Origin: JAAFHB01 sp963675995
Lineage (GTDB): Bacteria > Bacteroidota > Bacteroidia > Bacteroidales > Prolixibacteraceae
Length of the DNA: 64,000 nt
Assembly (NCBI GenBank): GCA_963675995.2
Contig: CAXXIY010000002.1
Span: 558,001 to 622,000, forward strand
Direction of reading: 5' to 3'
The first letter of the stretch is position 1. Each line of letters opens with the position of its first letter. The translations under genes and the position numbers were made by a program. The notes under the pieces are model-generated. The model was not told where the DNA came from and made no database searches. It saw only the letters and a program-made list of their open reading frames with translations. This document shows positions 27,200 through 36,920 of this stretch, piece by piece.

Positions 27200-28621
27200 A
27201 TGAGAAGGACCATTATTGTTTTAATCTTCTTGTTCGGGATGGGTACTTGCCTAAAAGCGCAGTTGAATTCTCACCCCGAAGCGTATAAAATCGATCAAAA
27301 AGATATCGATCTGGCACAACGGATAATTTCGACTCCTTTGAAGGAAGAGCTTGTCTTTCCAAACCCCAATCCCGGGGCGCAGTGGTTTCCTGATGCCAGT
27401 CTGGGCTTGTTTATGCACTGGGGAATTCATAGTGTTGCAGGTGCCCAGCCTTCGTGGGATATGATCGCCCATTATCCTTACGGTGGAAAAGTCTCTCCAC
27501 CGGATAAATATTATGCCCTGGCCGGCCAGTTTAATCCGCAGAATTACGATCCGGATAAGTGGATGAAAGCGGCAAAAGAAGCTGGGTTCACATATGCCGT
27601 GCTGACCACGAGGCACCACGACGGATATGCATTATGGCCGTCAAAGTATGGTATTGGCACTAAACAGTATATGAATGGAAGGGATTTGCTTAAACCTTAT
27701 GTGGAGGCTTGCAGGGCTAATGGATTAAAAGTCGGTTTTTATTTTTCTCCACAGGATTGGCATTTCCCTGGCTTCAGGCATCCAAGTGAATTCGATTATG
27801 AGAAAAGAAATGTAGTCCTTCCTGTTCCCGATTCTATTGCCAATTATAAGGCTTATGAGCAGATGCTTGGTTATGTTTTGAAACAAATAGAGGAACTTTT
27901 AACCCGGTACGGGAAAATTGATCTTCTTTGGTTTGACGGGATGTGGTTCAGGGGAGTAAAGGATATGCACACCGAACAGGTTTATTCGTGGATCCGCTCT
28001 TTGCAGCCAGGAATTGTGATTAACGACCGTTGGGCAAATGTTACAAACCCCGATAACCCGAATGGCAGCGGTATCCGTGTTGGTGATTTTACCACTCCGT
28101 TTGAATGTAATACACCGACCTACATCCCTTCGAAATGGTTTGACAATTGTGTGATTTGGACTGGCGGAAGCGCAGGCTGGGGCTACGACCGAACAGGTTC
28201 ATTTCGTTCCAATTCAGATTTTATGGAACAATTGGTAACCTGTCGTATGCTTGGTGGAAACTTTTTACCAAACCTTGGACCAACAGAAAATGGAGAATTG
28301 CATCCCAATTTTTATACAACTACAGCAGAACTTGGCCAATGGATGAAACATAGCAAAGAATCGGTGATAGGAGCCGGACCCTCGCCGGGCATGGAACGGA
28401 GCAATGTAAAGATTACAACCCGGGGCAATAACTGGTATTTGCACCTTTTCCCGAATTTTAAAGATCAGGTTTCGGTGAAAACGGACAAACTTCCGAAGTC
28501 AATTATACTGTTAAAAACAGGTGAATCAATCCCCTACAATTATAGATATGGATTTGTTACATTTCTAATTCCTCCTGAAAAACGGACCACCATTGATGAT
28601 GTGGTAAAAGTTAGGTTATAA
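27200..28621 (+). CDS. GH29 alpha-L-fucosidase, exported
   Basis: A 473-residue exported protein (signal to CLKAQ). GH29 features are WFPDASLGLFMHWGIHS at residue 62, GFTYAVLTTRHHDGYALWPS at 129, LKVGFYFSPQDWH at 176 and the nucleophile motif IDLLWFDGMWF (Asp246). It is a retaining enzyme that removes alpha-linked L-fucose; the acid/base of the family is not conserved enough to place by eye. A short beta-sandwich closes the protein. It starts 5 bp after the beta-helix gene and pairs functionally with the GH95 gene at 12309, suggesting fucose in two linkages. Confidence 0.93.
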   Translation: MRRTIIVLIFLFGMGTCLKAQLNSHPEAYKIDQKDIDLAQRIISTPLKEELVFPNPNPGAQWFPDASLGLFMHWGIHSVAGAQPSWDMIAHYPYGGKVSPPDKYYALAGQFNPQNYDPDKWMKAAKEAGFTYAVLTTRHHDGYALWPSKYGIGTKQYMNGRDLLKPYVEACRANGLKVGFYFSPQDWHFPGFRHPSEFDYEKRNVVLPVPDSIANYKAYEQMLGYVLKQIEELLTRYGKIDLLWFDGMWFRGVKDMHTEQVYSWIRSLQPGIVINDRWANVTNPDNPNGSGIRVGDFTTPFECNTPTYIPSKWFDNCVIWTGGSAGWGYDRTGSFRSNSDFMEQLVTCRMLGGNFLPNLGPTENGELHPNFYTTTAELGQWMKHSKESVIGAGPSPGMERSNVKITTRGNNWYLHLFPNFKDQVSVKTDKLPKSIILLKTGESIPYNYRYGFVTFLIPPEKRTTIDDVVKVRL

Positions 28622-28688
28622 GTAATAGACGAGTAAGATGTACAAAGTAAGACTTCATTTTTTAAATAATGATCAGAAAATTGTAAAA

Positions 28689-29771
28689 ATGACGTTTGAT
28701 CATCATCCGAAGAGTATTTCTCGCCGTTTATTTATTGGAGGAACCTGGACTATTGCTGCAAGTCTGATTTTGCTTCCGGGTTTATCGTTGGCTAAACTGA
28801 AGAAGAGGGTGAGTGCACCGGTTCTGACCGTTCTCGAAAGAACCACAGAACCACTTTTGAAGGCAGATCGCCCCTGGGAGGATTACACAATTGGTTTCAA
28901 TTGTGTTCTGAGGATTGGGGATCAGTGGCACCTCTGGTATGTAGCCTATGACCATAACTATAAAACCGATAACGATTGTTTCTTTTGTTATGCCATCTCA
29001 AAGGATGGAATTCACTGGGAAAAACCCTCGCTGGGTATCCATAAATACGATGGTTCAACTGACAACAATATCCTGATGTCCGGTTTTAACCTGTGCTCCA
29101 TTATTTATGACGAAAAAGCACCTCCCGGGGAGCGATTCAAAGGGGTGGGCGCACGACAGCATGGTGTTGGCTCCGGTCCATGGTGGGTTTATGGCGCCAT
29201 ATCCCCGGATGGAATCCACTGGAAACCACTGGAGGAGCCTTTACTTAAAAAGAACTCAGACACAGGAAATATCTGTCTTCGCGACGGAAATATTTACCGT
29301 CTTTATGTAAGGATGTGGAGTGGGGGAGACTTTAAAGGTTATCGGATTGTGGGATATACTGAATCGAAAGTTTTTGGAGATTTCCCCGATCCGGTTGCTA
29401 TCCTGAGCCCGGACAAGGACGATCCTGCAGACCTCCATTTTTATAATTCGGCGACAACAAAAATCAACGACCACCTTTATCTGATGTTTCCATCCGGATT
29501 TTACACTAAAGATGGTACAGTGGTGGTGTTTTCTGCATTTAGCCGGAATGGTAAACTATTCTCAAGGATCGGACACAAACCTCTTTTGGGATTGGGGAGT
29601 GGATTCGACAAGACGGGCATCTATGTTTCAGCGGGTGCGATTCCGGGAGAGGTTCCGGGTACTTACTGGATTTACTACGGCGGGACCGAAATACCCCATG
29701 ATGAAAGCACTCCCTCCAAAGTCAAATATAATGGAGGCATTGGACGCTTCCTTCTTAAAGTTGTAGACTAA
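28689..29771 (+). CDS. Five-bladed beta-propeller (GH43/GH32-like) with Tat signal
   Basis: A 360-residue protein. The start at 28689 gives a compact twin-arginine leader (SISRRLFIGG followed by a hydrophobic stretch ending GLSLAK); an in-frame ATG at 28638 would lengthen it by 17 residues. The body repeats blade motifs of the GH43/GH32/GH68 propeller superfamily: DQWHLWYVAYDHNY, CYAISKDGIHWEKP, YGAISPDGIHWKP, HLYLMFPSGFY and GTYWIYYGGTE. The 'SxDGxHW' phrases are common in propellers of this class annotated as glycosyl hydrolase-like or arabinanase-like. I cannot assign the catalytic Asp/Glu triad with certainty. It would fold in the cytoplasm and be exported, which hints at a bound cofactor or a disulfide-free design. 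Substrate unknown. Confidence 0.65.
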   Translation: MTFDHHPKSISRRLFIGGTWTIAASLILLPGLSLAKLKKRVSAPVLTVLERTTEPLLKADRPWEDYTIGFNCVLRIGDQWHLWYVAYDHNYKTDNDCFFCYAISKDGIHWEKPSLGIHKYDGSTDNNILMSGFNLCSIIYDEKAPPGERFKGVGARQHGVGSGPWWVYGAISPDGIHWKPLEEPLLKKNSDTGNICLRDGNIYRLYVRMWSGGDFKGYRIVGYTESKVFGDFPDPVAILSPDKDDPADLHFYNSATTKINDHLYLMFPSGFYTKDGTVVVFSAFSRNGKLFSRIGHKPLLGLGSGFDKTGIYVSAGAIPGEVPGTYWIYYGGTEIPHDESTPSKVKYNGGIGRFLLKVVD

Positions 29772-29800
29772 ACCAAATATAACATTTTATTTGTACTATT

Positions 29801-32125
29801 ATGAAAATATCATTTTGTTCGAAAACCCAAAAATGCATTGCATTGTCAATTTGTTTGTTAATGGTATTGGAAATTAGTCAGGCGCAGCAAAAATATCCGG
29901 GATCATTAGCAAAAACAACCCTCGGTGGGGCAACATGCAGACTTCCAAATGATGTGATGCCTGTGCAGGCATGTTGGTTCTGGAGTGAAGATGAGTTTAA
30001 GCAGGATGGTTACAAGGAATTTATTAACAAGGCAACCCTTCATTCCCCCTATAATCTGCTATCGGCAAGTGTTCGTCTATTTGGGAGGGAAACCACAAAC
30101 GATGCTGTTCATAATCAGATTAAACTGGCTGCAGAGTACGCCTCAACCCTCGGTATATCGATGGTTGCTGATCTTGATGTCCGGACAGCCCGTCGGACTT
30201 TTGAATCGAAATATCCGGACGAGTTGCAGGAAATGCTTCTGCTAAAGGAGGTTAAAATCTTACCAACGACAAATACAGAGATCGTTGTTGCCAGTAAGGA
30301 TCTTAACGACCATTACACCGGGAATACTACTCATTATATTCCCCTTTACGGAAAATTGCTCCGTGTATATTCATATGCTATTGGTTATGATGGTATTGAT
30401 CCCAATTCATTAAAAGATATAACCCGAAATTGTGTAGTTGTTACCTCTACCAAAGATTCTGTCAGGGTGAGGATACCCGCTGACGAGAAAAATACCCAGG
30501 CTACGGTGTTAGTCTCCTTTACCCATTTATATCCCGATGTATTTGCCCCCCATTTGATGGAGTTTCAGCGTGAAATTATCAATAAGTATTCAGATGTTCC
30601 TTTGGCCGGAGTTTTTAAGGATGAGTGGGGGTTTCCACCCTGTTTTGACGAAAACCGGGCGAAAAGTCAGTTTTGGTATTCCCGGTTTCGCGCTCAGGCT
30701 TATGCTCAAAGAACCGGAGGGCGTGATTTACTGGCCGATTGCCTGGAGATGCATCTTGGAATTAAAGGGCGCGACCAGGAGCGCCAAATGATAATAAACC
30801 ATTTTATGGAGATGTCGTGGCAGCAAAACGGAGCATTGGAAGCTGATTTCTATAGTGCAGTGAAAGCGGTTTTTGGTCCTGATGCGGCAGTTACAACTCA
30901 TCCGACTTGGTGGCCCTATCCCGACTGGCACGAACAGATGAAAAATGGCCTCGACTGGTGGGTTGTTAAAAGGGATTGGGCGCAGACTGACGAATATACC
31001 CCTTTTGCAGTTAGGAGTGCCCTTTCAAAGAAATGGGGAAGTCCGATATGGTATAACATGTACTATTCAACGAAAAAGGTGGATTATGAAAAGGCAGTCT
31101 GGAGTGCGGCTCTGGGCGGTGGACGGATTAATTATCATCCGACCTACCCCTCTTCCCGAAAACAAATTGATAAGCACCTGGACCTTTTGCGTGGTGATCT
31201 GATGTTGGCCGAAAGCCGCATCCGTTTACTGAATTACATCAGCCAGAGCCCTCTAAACTGCCCTGTTGCAGTGGTCTTTGGTCATGCCTGTACAATGAAC
31301 TGGGCCGGACCCTCTTACGATGATGTGGGAATGGAACTGGTTACCCTTTTATGGAAAAAAGGAATACCAACTGACTTAATACCTTCAACTGAAATTGAAA
31401 ATTTGAATCTGAAGATCGACGATCAGGGATGGATTTGTTATGGTGCTCAACGATATGCTGCTGTCATTTTATATCACCCCGAATTTGGAAGAAAATCTGT
31501 AGCCGATTTTTTTAACCAGGCATCAACGGGGAGGTCAACTCTATTCAGAGTTGGTCACTGGACAAAAGATTTTGAAGCCAATACTATTGACGGAGATCAT
31601 CTGTTGCCTGTTAATATGACTGAGATTTCAGAAAATGAGCAGATTATAAAACCTGTTCAAAATATTCTTTCAAAACAGAATATTGAACTTCAAACTCCCG
31701 CCATCGAGGGTGCACCAAAGGAGTTTGGTCACTCTTTTGTCACTCCGCCAACAACCGGTTATTGTCGCCTCATTGATGGCACTGTTATTCAGGTTGCCGG
31801 AACAAAAAATACAGGTGGTGATCCAATCCATTCAAATATTAAAATAAGGGGTAAGGGTGTCAGATTTGATGCTGTGGGCATTGCCGCAGTGCGGTTGGAT
31901 GAGAAAGGAGATGTTCAGGCATTGTCAGCCAGTGGATTAAAATCATTTCAAACAGGAAATTTTAAGATTGACCTGAGTGAAAGGTGTGACCTGGCTTTAT
32001 GGAAAGATAATCAGGATAATTGGAATGGGATAATTCAGGGGCTTCAAGGGGAAATTCCACCGCAACTGCTGAAGATTACAAAAAACTGGACCCGGTTGAA
32101 TCTACCCGTTCCACTTATAAATTGA
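29801..32125 (+). CDS. Unassigned exported clan-A-like glycosidase with GH42-type second domain
   Basis: A 774-residue exported protein (signal to ISQAQQ). I do not recognise a named family. The first 480 residues look like a TIM barrel: AGVFKDEWGFPPCFD (candidate catalytic Glu near residue 270), THPTWWPYPDWHEQ and GSPIWYNMYYSTKKVDYEK, where a second acid could lie. Residues about 485-620 resemble the alpha/beta 'trimerisation' domain of GH42 beta-galactosidases: PVAVVFGHACTMNW followed by LVTLLWKKGIPTDLIPST. A small beta domain ends the protein. A retaining exo-enzyme of clan GH-A, related to GH42 or the GH42-like newer families, is the best guess. Tightly embedded (29 bp and 19 bp gaps). 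Confidence 0.55.
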   Translation: MKISFCSKTQKCIALSICLLMVLEISQAQQKYPGSLAKTTLGGATCRLPNDVMPVQACWFWSEDEFKQDGYKEFINKATLHSPYNLLSASVRLFGRETTNDAVHNQIKLAAEYASTLGISMVADLDVRTARRTFESKYPDELQEMLLLKEVKILPTTNTEIVVASKDLNDHYTGNTTHYIPLYGKLLRVYSYAIGYDGIDPNSLKDITRNCVVVTSTKDSVRVRIPADEKNTQATVLVSFTHLYPDVFAPHLMEFQREIINKYSDVPLAGVFKDEWGFPPCFDENRAKSQFWYSRFRAQAYAQRTGGRDLLADCLEMHLGIKGRDQERQMIINHFMEMSWQQNGALEADFYSAVKAVFGPDAAVTTHPTWWPYPDWHEQMKNGLDWWVVKRDWAQTDEYTPFAVRSALSKKWGSPIWYNMYYSTKKVDYEKAVWSAALGGGRINYHPTYPSSRKQIDKHLDLLRGDLMLAESRIRLLNYISQSPLNCPVAVVFGHACTMNWAGPSYDDVGMELVTLLWKKGIPTDLIPSTEIENLNLKIDDQGWICYGAQRYAAVILYHPEFGRKSVADFFNQASTGRSTLFRVGHWTKDFEANTIDGDHLLPVNMTEISENEQIIKPVQNILSKQNIELQTPAIEGAPKEFGHSFVTPPTTGYCRLIDGTVIQVAGTKNTGGDPIHSNIKIRGKGVRFDAVGIAAVRLDEKGDVQALSASGLKSFQTGNFKIDLSERCDLALWKDNQDNWNGIIQGLQGEIPPQLLKITKNWTRLNLPVPLIN

Positions 32126-32144
32126 ATAAAAATAAAACCTAGTG

Positions 32145-34196
32145 ATGGAAAGACCAACAAAAAAAAGAGGGCTTTTTTTAGCCGCTGGCTTGATATTTTG
32201 TTTTTCCGGTTTCGGAATAAAACCGGTTTATGTTTCGACAAAAGGAAGCGATTCAGGGCCTGGAACGCTGACTCAACCATTTTTGACAATTGAAAAGGCG
32301 AGGGACGAAGTCCGGTTCAAGAGATTATCAGGAGAGAAAAGTGGAGCATCTATTCTTTTAAGAGGGGGCGATTATCAGTTTTCCAATACGCTCACCTTTG
32401 ATAAACCAGATAAAGATCTGTTAATTAGACCTTACAAAAATGAAACGGTACGGTTTACCGGAGGAGTATCAATTGAACCATTACAAGCAATTCCGGTAGC
32501 CGGAAGCTCTAAAGTCGGGATATTCCCGGAAAACAGCCGGAAACATATTTTCATGGTCAACCTTAAAAATCTTGGTATTACAGATTATGGAAATCTGAAG
32601 CAGGTTGGATTTGGAAACCATCTTGATTTTGCATGGATGGAACTTTTTATAAATGGGAAACCGGGTCATTTATCGCGCTGGCCAAACGATTCAACCATTC
32701 TGATCCGGAAAGTTCTGGAAAAAGGTTCGGTTTTGGCAGATGGCGACAAGGGGAACATCGGAGGTGAATTTTTCTACTCAGGAAATCGGCCATCTCGTTG
32801 GAAATCAAAGGAGGATATCTGGATTACGGGTTACTTTCATTACGGATGGGCTGATGATGCACTGAAACTATCCTCCATTGATACAATTTCAAAGACCTTT
32901 TCAACAGCTCAGCCACATATGTATGGTTTCTTCGCCGGATCACCCTGGAATGCGTGGTATGCCTATAATATTCCCGAAGAGATTGATTGTCAGGGTGAGT
33001 ATTATATCGATCGAAGTGAGGGGATTCTTTATTTTTACAATAACGAAGCACTTAAAACTCTTGAAGTTTCACTTCTGGAGAAACCATTGGTGAGTATAAA
33101 TGAAGCTTCCGGTATTACGTTTGAGGGAATCGCTTTTGAATGCTCTCGTGGGATTGCCCTTGAGATGAAGAGTTCATCCGATTGTTTGATAAAGAATTGC
33201 ACAATAAGAAATATGGGCTCGTATGCGGTAGGTATTTGTGATAATCCTGAAGGCTCGGTTGGAAAAAATAACGGAATTCGGGATTGTGTTATATGCCAGA
33301 CCGGTGCTGGAGGGATACATCTGTTTGGCGGCAACAGGCAAACCCTTGAAGCTGCCGGGAATTATGTCGAAAATTGCAGTATTCACAATTATAACCGGAT
33401 TTCGAAAACTTATTGTGCGGGTGTTCAGATTATGGGAGTTGGTAACCGGATTGCGCATTGCGAAATTTTCGATGCCCCCCATTTTGCAATTCAGCTTTCA
33501 GGAAATGATCACCTGATCGAATACAACAATATCCATGATGTATGCCTGGTTACCGACGATGTGGGTGCACTTTATTACGGACGTAATCCATCAGAAAGGG
33601 GACATGTTGTTCAGTTTAATTATTTCCACAATATTAGCGATATTCACTCTTCATCTGCAATTTATCATGACGATGGAGCCTGTGGAATGAAAGTTTTCGG
33701 GAATGTTTTTTACAAAGCGGGAAGCAAAACTGTGCTGATTGGTGGCGGAAGCGATAATCCTTACATCAATAATGTTTTCATCGATTGTAAACGTACGATT
33801 GATATTGACGATCGTTTGCAATCATACGACTGGGCAATGCCATGGATCGCGCCCGGAAACCTGTTCGAGAAGAACCTCAATGATATCAGATACAACCAGC
33901 CTCCCTACAGTATAAAATACCCTGAATTAGCTAAATATTGGGAAGATAATCCCGGACTTCCCAAACGAAATGTGGTCGACAGGAATGTATTTGTCCGGAT
34001 AGGAGAGGTATGTAATAATTTTAAAAGGGTCGATTATTCTAAAAATAACCTCGTTGTAAATAAGGATCCGGGGTTCGTGAGTGAAAAGGATCATAACTTT
34101 AAATTGAAAAGTACATCAGAAATATTTAATAAAATAAGTGGTTTTGAGCAGATTCCATTTGAAAAAATAGGAATTATTAAAACCGGAAAACAATAG
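32145..34196 (+). CDS. Right-handed parallel beta-helix protein 3, divergent
   Basis: A 683-residue exported protein; start at ATG 32145 (a GTG lies one codon upstream). It opens with PVYVSTKGSDSGPGTLTQPF and TIEKARDEVRF, a fuller version of the family start than in its two paralogues. It then has ILLRGGDYQFSNTLTF, the GEYYIDRSEGILYFYNNE insert signature, and many coils rich in NCTI, HNYN and GNVF turns. It lacks the DSG segment and the SGG-type strand of the others is altered (TGGVSIEPL), so it represents a separate subgroup. Candidate active-site residues fall in DVCLVTDDVGALYYGR and SSAIYHDDGACGMKV (about 465-510). Probably a glycoside hydrolase or epimerase-like helix; unknown substrate. 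Confidence 0.68.
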   Translation: MERPTKKRGLFLAAGLIFCFSGFGIKPVYVSTKGSDSGPGTLTQPFLTIEKARDEVRFKRLSGEKSGASILLRGGDYQFSNTLTFDKPDKDLLIRPYKNETVRFTGGVSIEPLQAIPVAGSSKVGIFPENSRKHIFMVNLKNLGITDYGNLKQVGFGNHLDFAWMELFINGKPGHLSRWPNDSTILIRKVLEKGSVLADGDKGNIGGEFFYSGNRPSRWKSKEDIWITGYFHYGWADDALKLSSIDTISKTFSTAQPHMYGFFAGSPWNAWYAYNIPEEIDCQGEYYIDRSEGILYFYNNEALKTLEVSLLEKPLVSINEASGITFEGIAFECSRGIALEMKSSSDCLIKNCTIRNMGSYAVGICDNPEGSVGKNNGIRDCVICQTGAGGIHLFGGNRQTLEAAGNYVENCSIHNYNRISKTYCAGVQIMGVGNRIAHCEIFDAPHFAIQLSGNDHLIEYNNIHDVCLVTDDVGALYYGRNPSERGHVVQFNYFHNISDIHSSSAIYHDDGACGMKVFGNVFYKAGSKTVLIGGGSDNPYINNVFIDCKRTIDIDDRLQSYDWAMPWIAPGNLFEKNLNDIRYNQPPYSIKYPELAKYWEDNPGLPKRNVVDRNVFVRIGEVCNNFKRVDYSKNNLVVNKDPGFVSEKDHNFKLKSTSEIFNKISGFEQIPFEKIGIIKTGKQ

Positions 34197-34240
34197 TTTA
34201 TCAGGTAGTTAATTAATCTCTAATTAAAAATCAATTGGTT

Positions 34241-35878
34241 ATGAAAATACGAATGACAGGTTTATTGATTCTCTTTTCCCTTTTGGGGAGTTTTGTATCT
34301 GGTAGTCCGAAAGGTCATCCTCTTCGCCACCGGTTGATTTTCAACTGCGATGGTACCGATCTGCTGGGTAACCCTATGTTTAACCGCCGGCTTTTGTCTG
34401 TTGCCGATGTGAATGCGTATGTCGATGCTTATGCTAACACTCAGGTAACAACTTTTATGATGTGCAGCGGAAGCGATTACCCCTATTACCGGTCGAAATA
34501 TGGAAGGGTTTTTGGCGACAACCGCAATGGTTTGTTGAATTGCGGTACCGACACCGCTGGTTATAGAAACCTGTTCAGTTATTATCAAAATCACCTAAAC
34601 CTGGAAAAAGCTGGAACCGATGTTATTCAGGCTGCTTTGCGAAGGGCAAAAGAGAAAAAAATGGAGACGTTTATTTCATACCGTATGAACGATCTCCATT
34701 TTTGTGATACCACTACCCGTTGCCCGATTGAGTATACCGACTTCTGGCTTGCCCACCCTCAATACTGGCTGAATGAGGACATTGGATGGAAGAGTCGTGG
34801 CGCCCTGAACTATTCGTTTAAGGAAGTCAGGGAGCAGAAATTGAATATGATTAAAGAACAAATCGATAGGTACGGTGAGCTGATTGAAGGTTATGATCTT
34901 GATTTTATGCGCTTCCCGACTTATTTTAAAAAAGATTCAGGTGTGGTCAATGCCCCTCTGATGACAGAATTGGTGAAAGCTGTAAAAGCCGAAATCGATG
35001 GATTGTCGGTCAGGAAAGGAAAGAAGATTTTGTTATCGGTACGCATACCCCCCGATTGGGATTTTTGCTTGCAGAAAGGCTTTGATGTAAAAGAATGGAT
35101 CAGGCAAGGGCTGGTTGACTTTGTTACGATCGGGATATTCTTTAACGGAGCTGTGATACCAGTTGCTAAATTTAAATCTCAACTGAATGAGCCATCTGTA
35201 CCTGTTTATGCTTCAACCGAAAACGGTGGGTCCAGCCCCCGGCAGCCCTTCTCGCACGGGATATACCGGTCGATGGCCTCGCATATCCTGGCGCAGGGCG
35301 GCGATGGTATTTATCTGTTCAATTATTTCGTTGCTGAATATTACTCGACTTATAAAAGTAAATTGTACCTGGAAGATGGAGGAAATGTCTGCAAGGTTAT
35401 CGCGCCCGGTTTGTTAAACGAAATGGGTTCACTGGAGACGTTGCGGAAACGCAACAAGATATACTGCATGGACGATGGCTGTTCGGCAGAGTGGGGCTAC
35501 AAACCAGATACGAAGCTTCCTTTAATGCTTTCCTCAGATAATCAAGACTATGTGACGCTCTTTATTGGCGATGATACTAAACGAGATATTCCTGAAGAAG
35601 CCATCCTGTTTTTGCGTACCAACCATCCAGCCCAAATGGAGATAATGGTGAATGGAGTAAAGGTTGAAACCCAAAAACCAGAATATGTTAACTTATTCGA
35701 TAGGGCACAAAATCTTAGGAAAGACGAGGTAGTTTATGCCTTCATTGTTCCCGTATCGTGTCTGCAACAAGGTGATAACCAGGTTAGTTTTCGCTCTGTA
35801 TTTAATGATCCATTTGCAGTTAAACGGGTGGAAATCGCTTTAAAATATGGCGACGTAAAAACGCATGGGTATTTTTAA
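34241..35878 (+). CDS. GHL10-like (glycosyl hydrolase-like) exported TIM-barrel protein
   Basis: A 545-residue exported protein. The start at 34241 gives a clean signal peptide (MTGLLILFSLLGSFVSG); a TTG at 34235 adds only two residues. The barrel shows features of the GHL10/DUF4015-type group: HRLIFNCDGTDLLGN at the first strand, AKEKKMETFISYRMND, IEGYDLDFMRFP (candidate catalytic Asp/Glu region near residue 218), GKKILLSVRIPPDWDF, and GGDGIYLFNYF at the last strands. The C-terminal 130 residues look like a beta-sandwich. GHL families are predicted, mostly uncharacterised hydrolases. Close to its neighbours (44 bp after the beta-helix gene), so part of the same run. Confidence 0.65.
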   Translation: MKIRMTGLLILFSLLGSFVSGSPKGHPLRHRLIFNCDGTDLLGNPMFNRRLLSVADVNAYVDAYANTQVTTFMMCSGSDYPYYRSKYGRVFGDNRNGLLNCGTDTAGYRNLFSYYQNHLNLEKAGTDVIQAALRRAKEKKMETFISYRMNDLHFCDTTTRCPIEYTDFWLAHPQYWLNEDIGWKSRGALNYSFKEVREQKLNMIKEQIDRYGELIEGYDLDFMRFPTYFKKDSGVVNAPLMTELVKAVKAEIDGLSVRKGKKILLSVRIPPDWDFCLQKGFDVKEWIRQGLVDFVTIGIFFNGAVIPVAKFKSQLNEPSVPVYASTENGGSSPRQPFSHGIYRSMASHILAQGGDGIYLFNYFVAEYYSTYKSKLYLEDGGNVCKVIAPGLLNEMGSLETLRKRNKIYCMDDGCSAEWGYKPDTKLPLMLSSDNQDYVTLFIGDDTKRDIPEEAILFLRTNHPAQMEIMVNGVKVETQKPEYVNLFDRAQNLRKDEVVYAFIVPVSCLQQGDNQVSFRSVFNDPFAVKRVEIALKYGDVKTHGYF

Positions 35879-35909
35879 TAAGATAATATTCAATATAAAA
35901 CTAAGTTTT

Positions 35910-36920
35910 ATGAAAATAATTTTTATGCTGACATTCTTATTGGGAGTGATTTCTATTCAGGCAAAAAATATTCTTTATTCCGATCCAAATATCCAATGGC
36001 TGGGCAGATGGAATGAAAATAAAGGTGTCGGAAAATGGTCGGGCTGGGGCGGTTCACAAGTTGTATTTGTGGTTCATGGCACTTCAACTGTCGTTGTAAA
36101 TGCTGATGTGATTGATCCGGATGGTTCAAACTTTTGTATATTATCCGTCGTTGTCGATAATAGTCCTATGAATTCAGATGTTTATTATTTCACTGAACTT
36201 TCTGAAATATTTACTGGTAAAAGATCGGTAACAATTACTTTACCTGATACTACTTCGCATTCAATTATAATGCATGCCGAAGGTTTTAATCAAGCACTGT
36301 TTAGTGGGATACAAAAAACAACCATCAAATCATTTGATATAGATTCAACTGGTACAATTGAAACCTGGAGACAGGGTATAAAAAGACTTCAGACTGTCGG
36401 AGATTCCTGGATGGCTGCTGAATGCGATTATCCACGATTGATGGACAGAACAAAATGGGTATTGTATCCTGTGGCAACCGGTGGTTTAAAAGCATCAGAT
36501 ATGGATAAACAATATAATTTTAATTATTCAGGGTTGTTGGCGACCGATCCGGCCATGGATGTCATTATTGTATCATTTGGAGTTAATGATTTTAATTCAG
36601 GAGTAACTAATTCTGATTTTGAAAAATCATTACAGTCTGTAGTTGATCAGATTCAAATGAATCAACCCAACAGTCCTGTTTTTTTAATTCAGGCACCTAA
36701 AAATATTGTAACAGGAAAAGACTTCGGAAAGTATGGTATTAATATGCAGAACATAGCTAAACGACATCAAATGGTTTATTATATTTCGACCAGTTCATTG
36801 GAAACAAGCATTGGATGGCAACCAGATGGGAGTCATTTAGATGAAGCTTCAAAAAAAATAATTGCTGATTTTATCGACTCAGCTATTTCACAATATCAGT
36901 TGCCTGCAAAATCTAAATAA
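35910..36920 (+). CDS. SGNH-type carbohydrate esterase with N-terminal jelly-roll (CE2-like)
   Basis: A 336-residue exported protein. The ATG at 35910 directly precedes a signal peptide (IFMLTFLLGVISIQAK); the earlier ATG at 35865 would overlap the upstream gene by 14 bases. Residues 25-145 form a beta-sandwich like that of CE2, then the SGNH domain starts: block I LQTVGDSWMA (Ser166), block III SFGVNDFNSG and block V PDGSHLDEAS with the Asp-His pair. CE2-type enzymes remove O-acetyl groups from sugars. The gene is noticeably richer in A/T than the genes on both sides (one line near 36601 is about 28% G+C, against about 57% near 37501), which may reflect recent acquisition. Confidence 0.8.
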   Translation: MKIIFMLTFLLGVISIQAKNILYSDPNIQWLGRWNENKGVGKWSGWGGSQVVFVVHGTSTVVVNADVIDPDGSNFCILSVVVDNSPMNSDVYYFTELSEIFTGKRSVTITLPDTTSHSIIMHAEGFNQALFSGIQKTTIKSFDIDSTGTIETWRQGIKRLQTVGDSWMAAECDYPRLMDRTKWVLYPVATGGLKASDMDKQYNFNYSGLLATDPAMDVIIVSFGVNDFNSGVTNSDFEKSLQSVVDQIQMNQPNSPVFLIQAPKNIVTGKDFGKYGINMQNIAKRHQMVYYISTSSLETSIGWQPDGSHLDEASKKIIADFIDSAISQYQLPAKSK

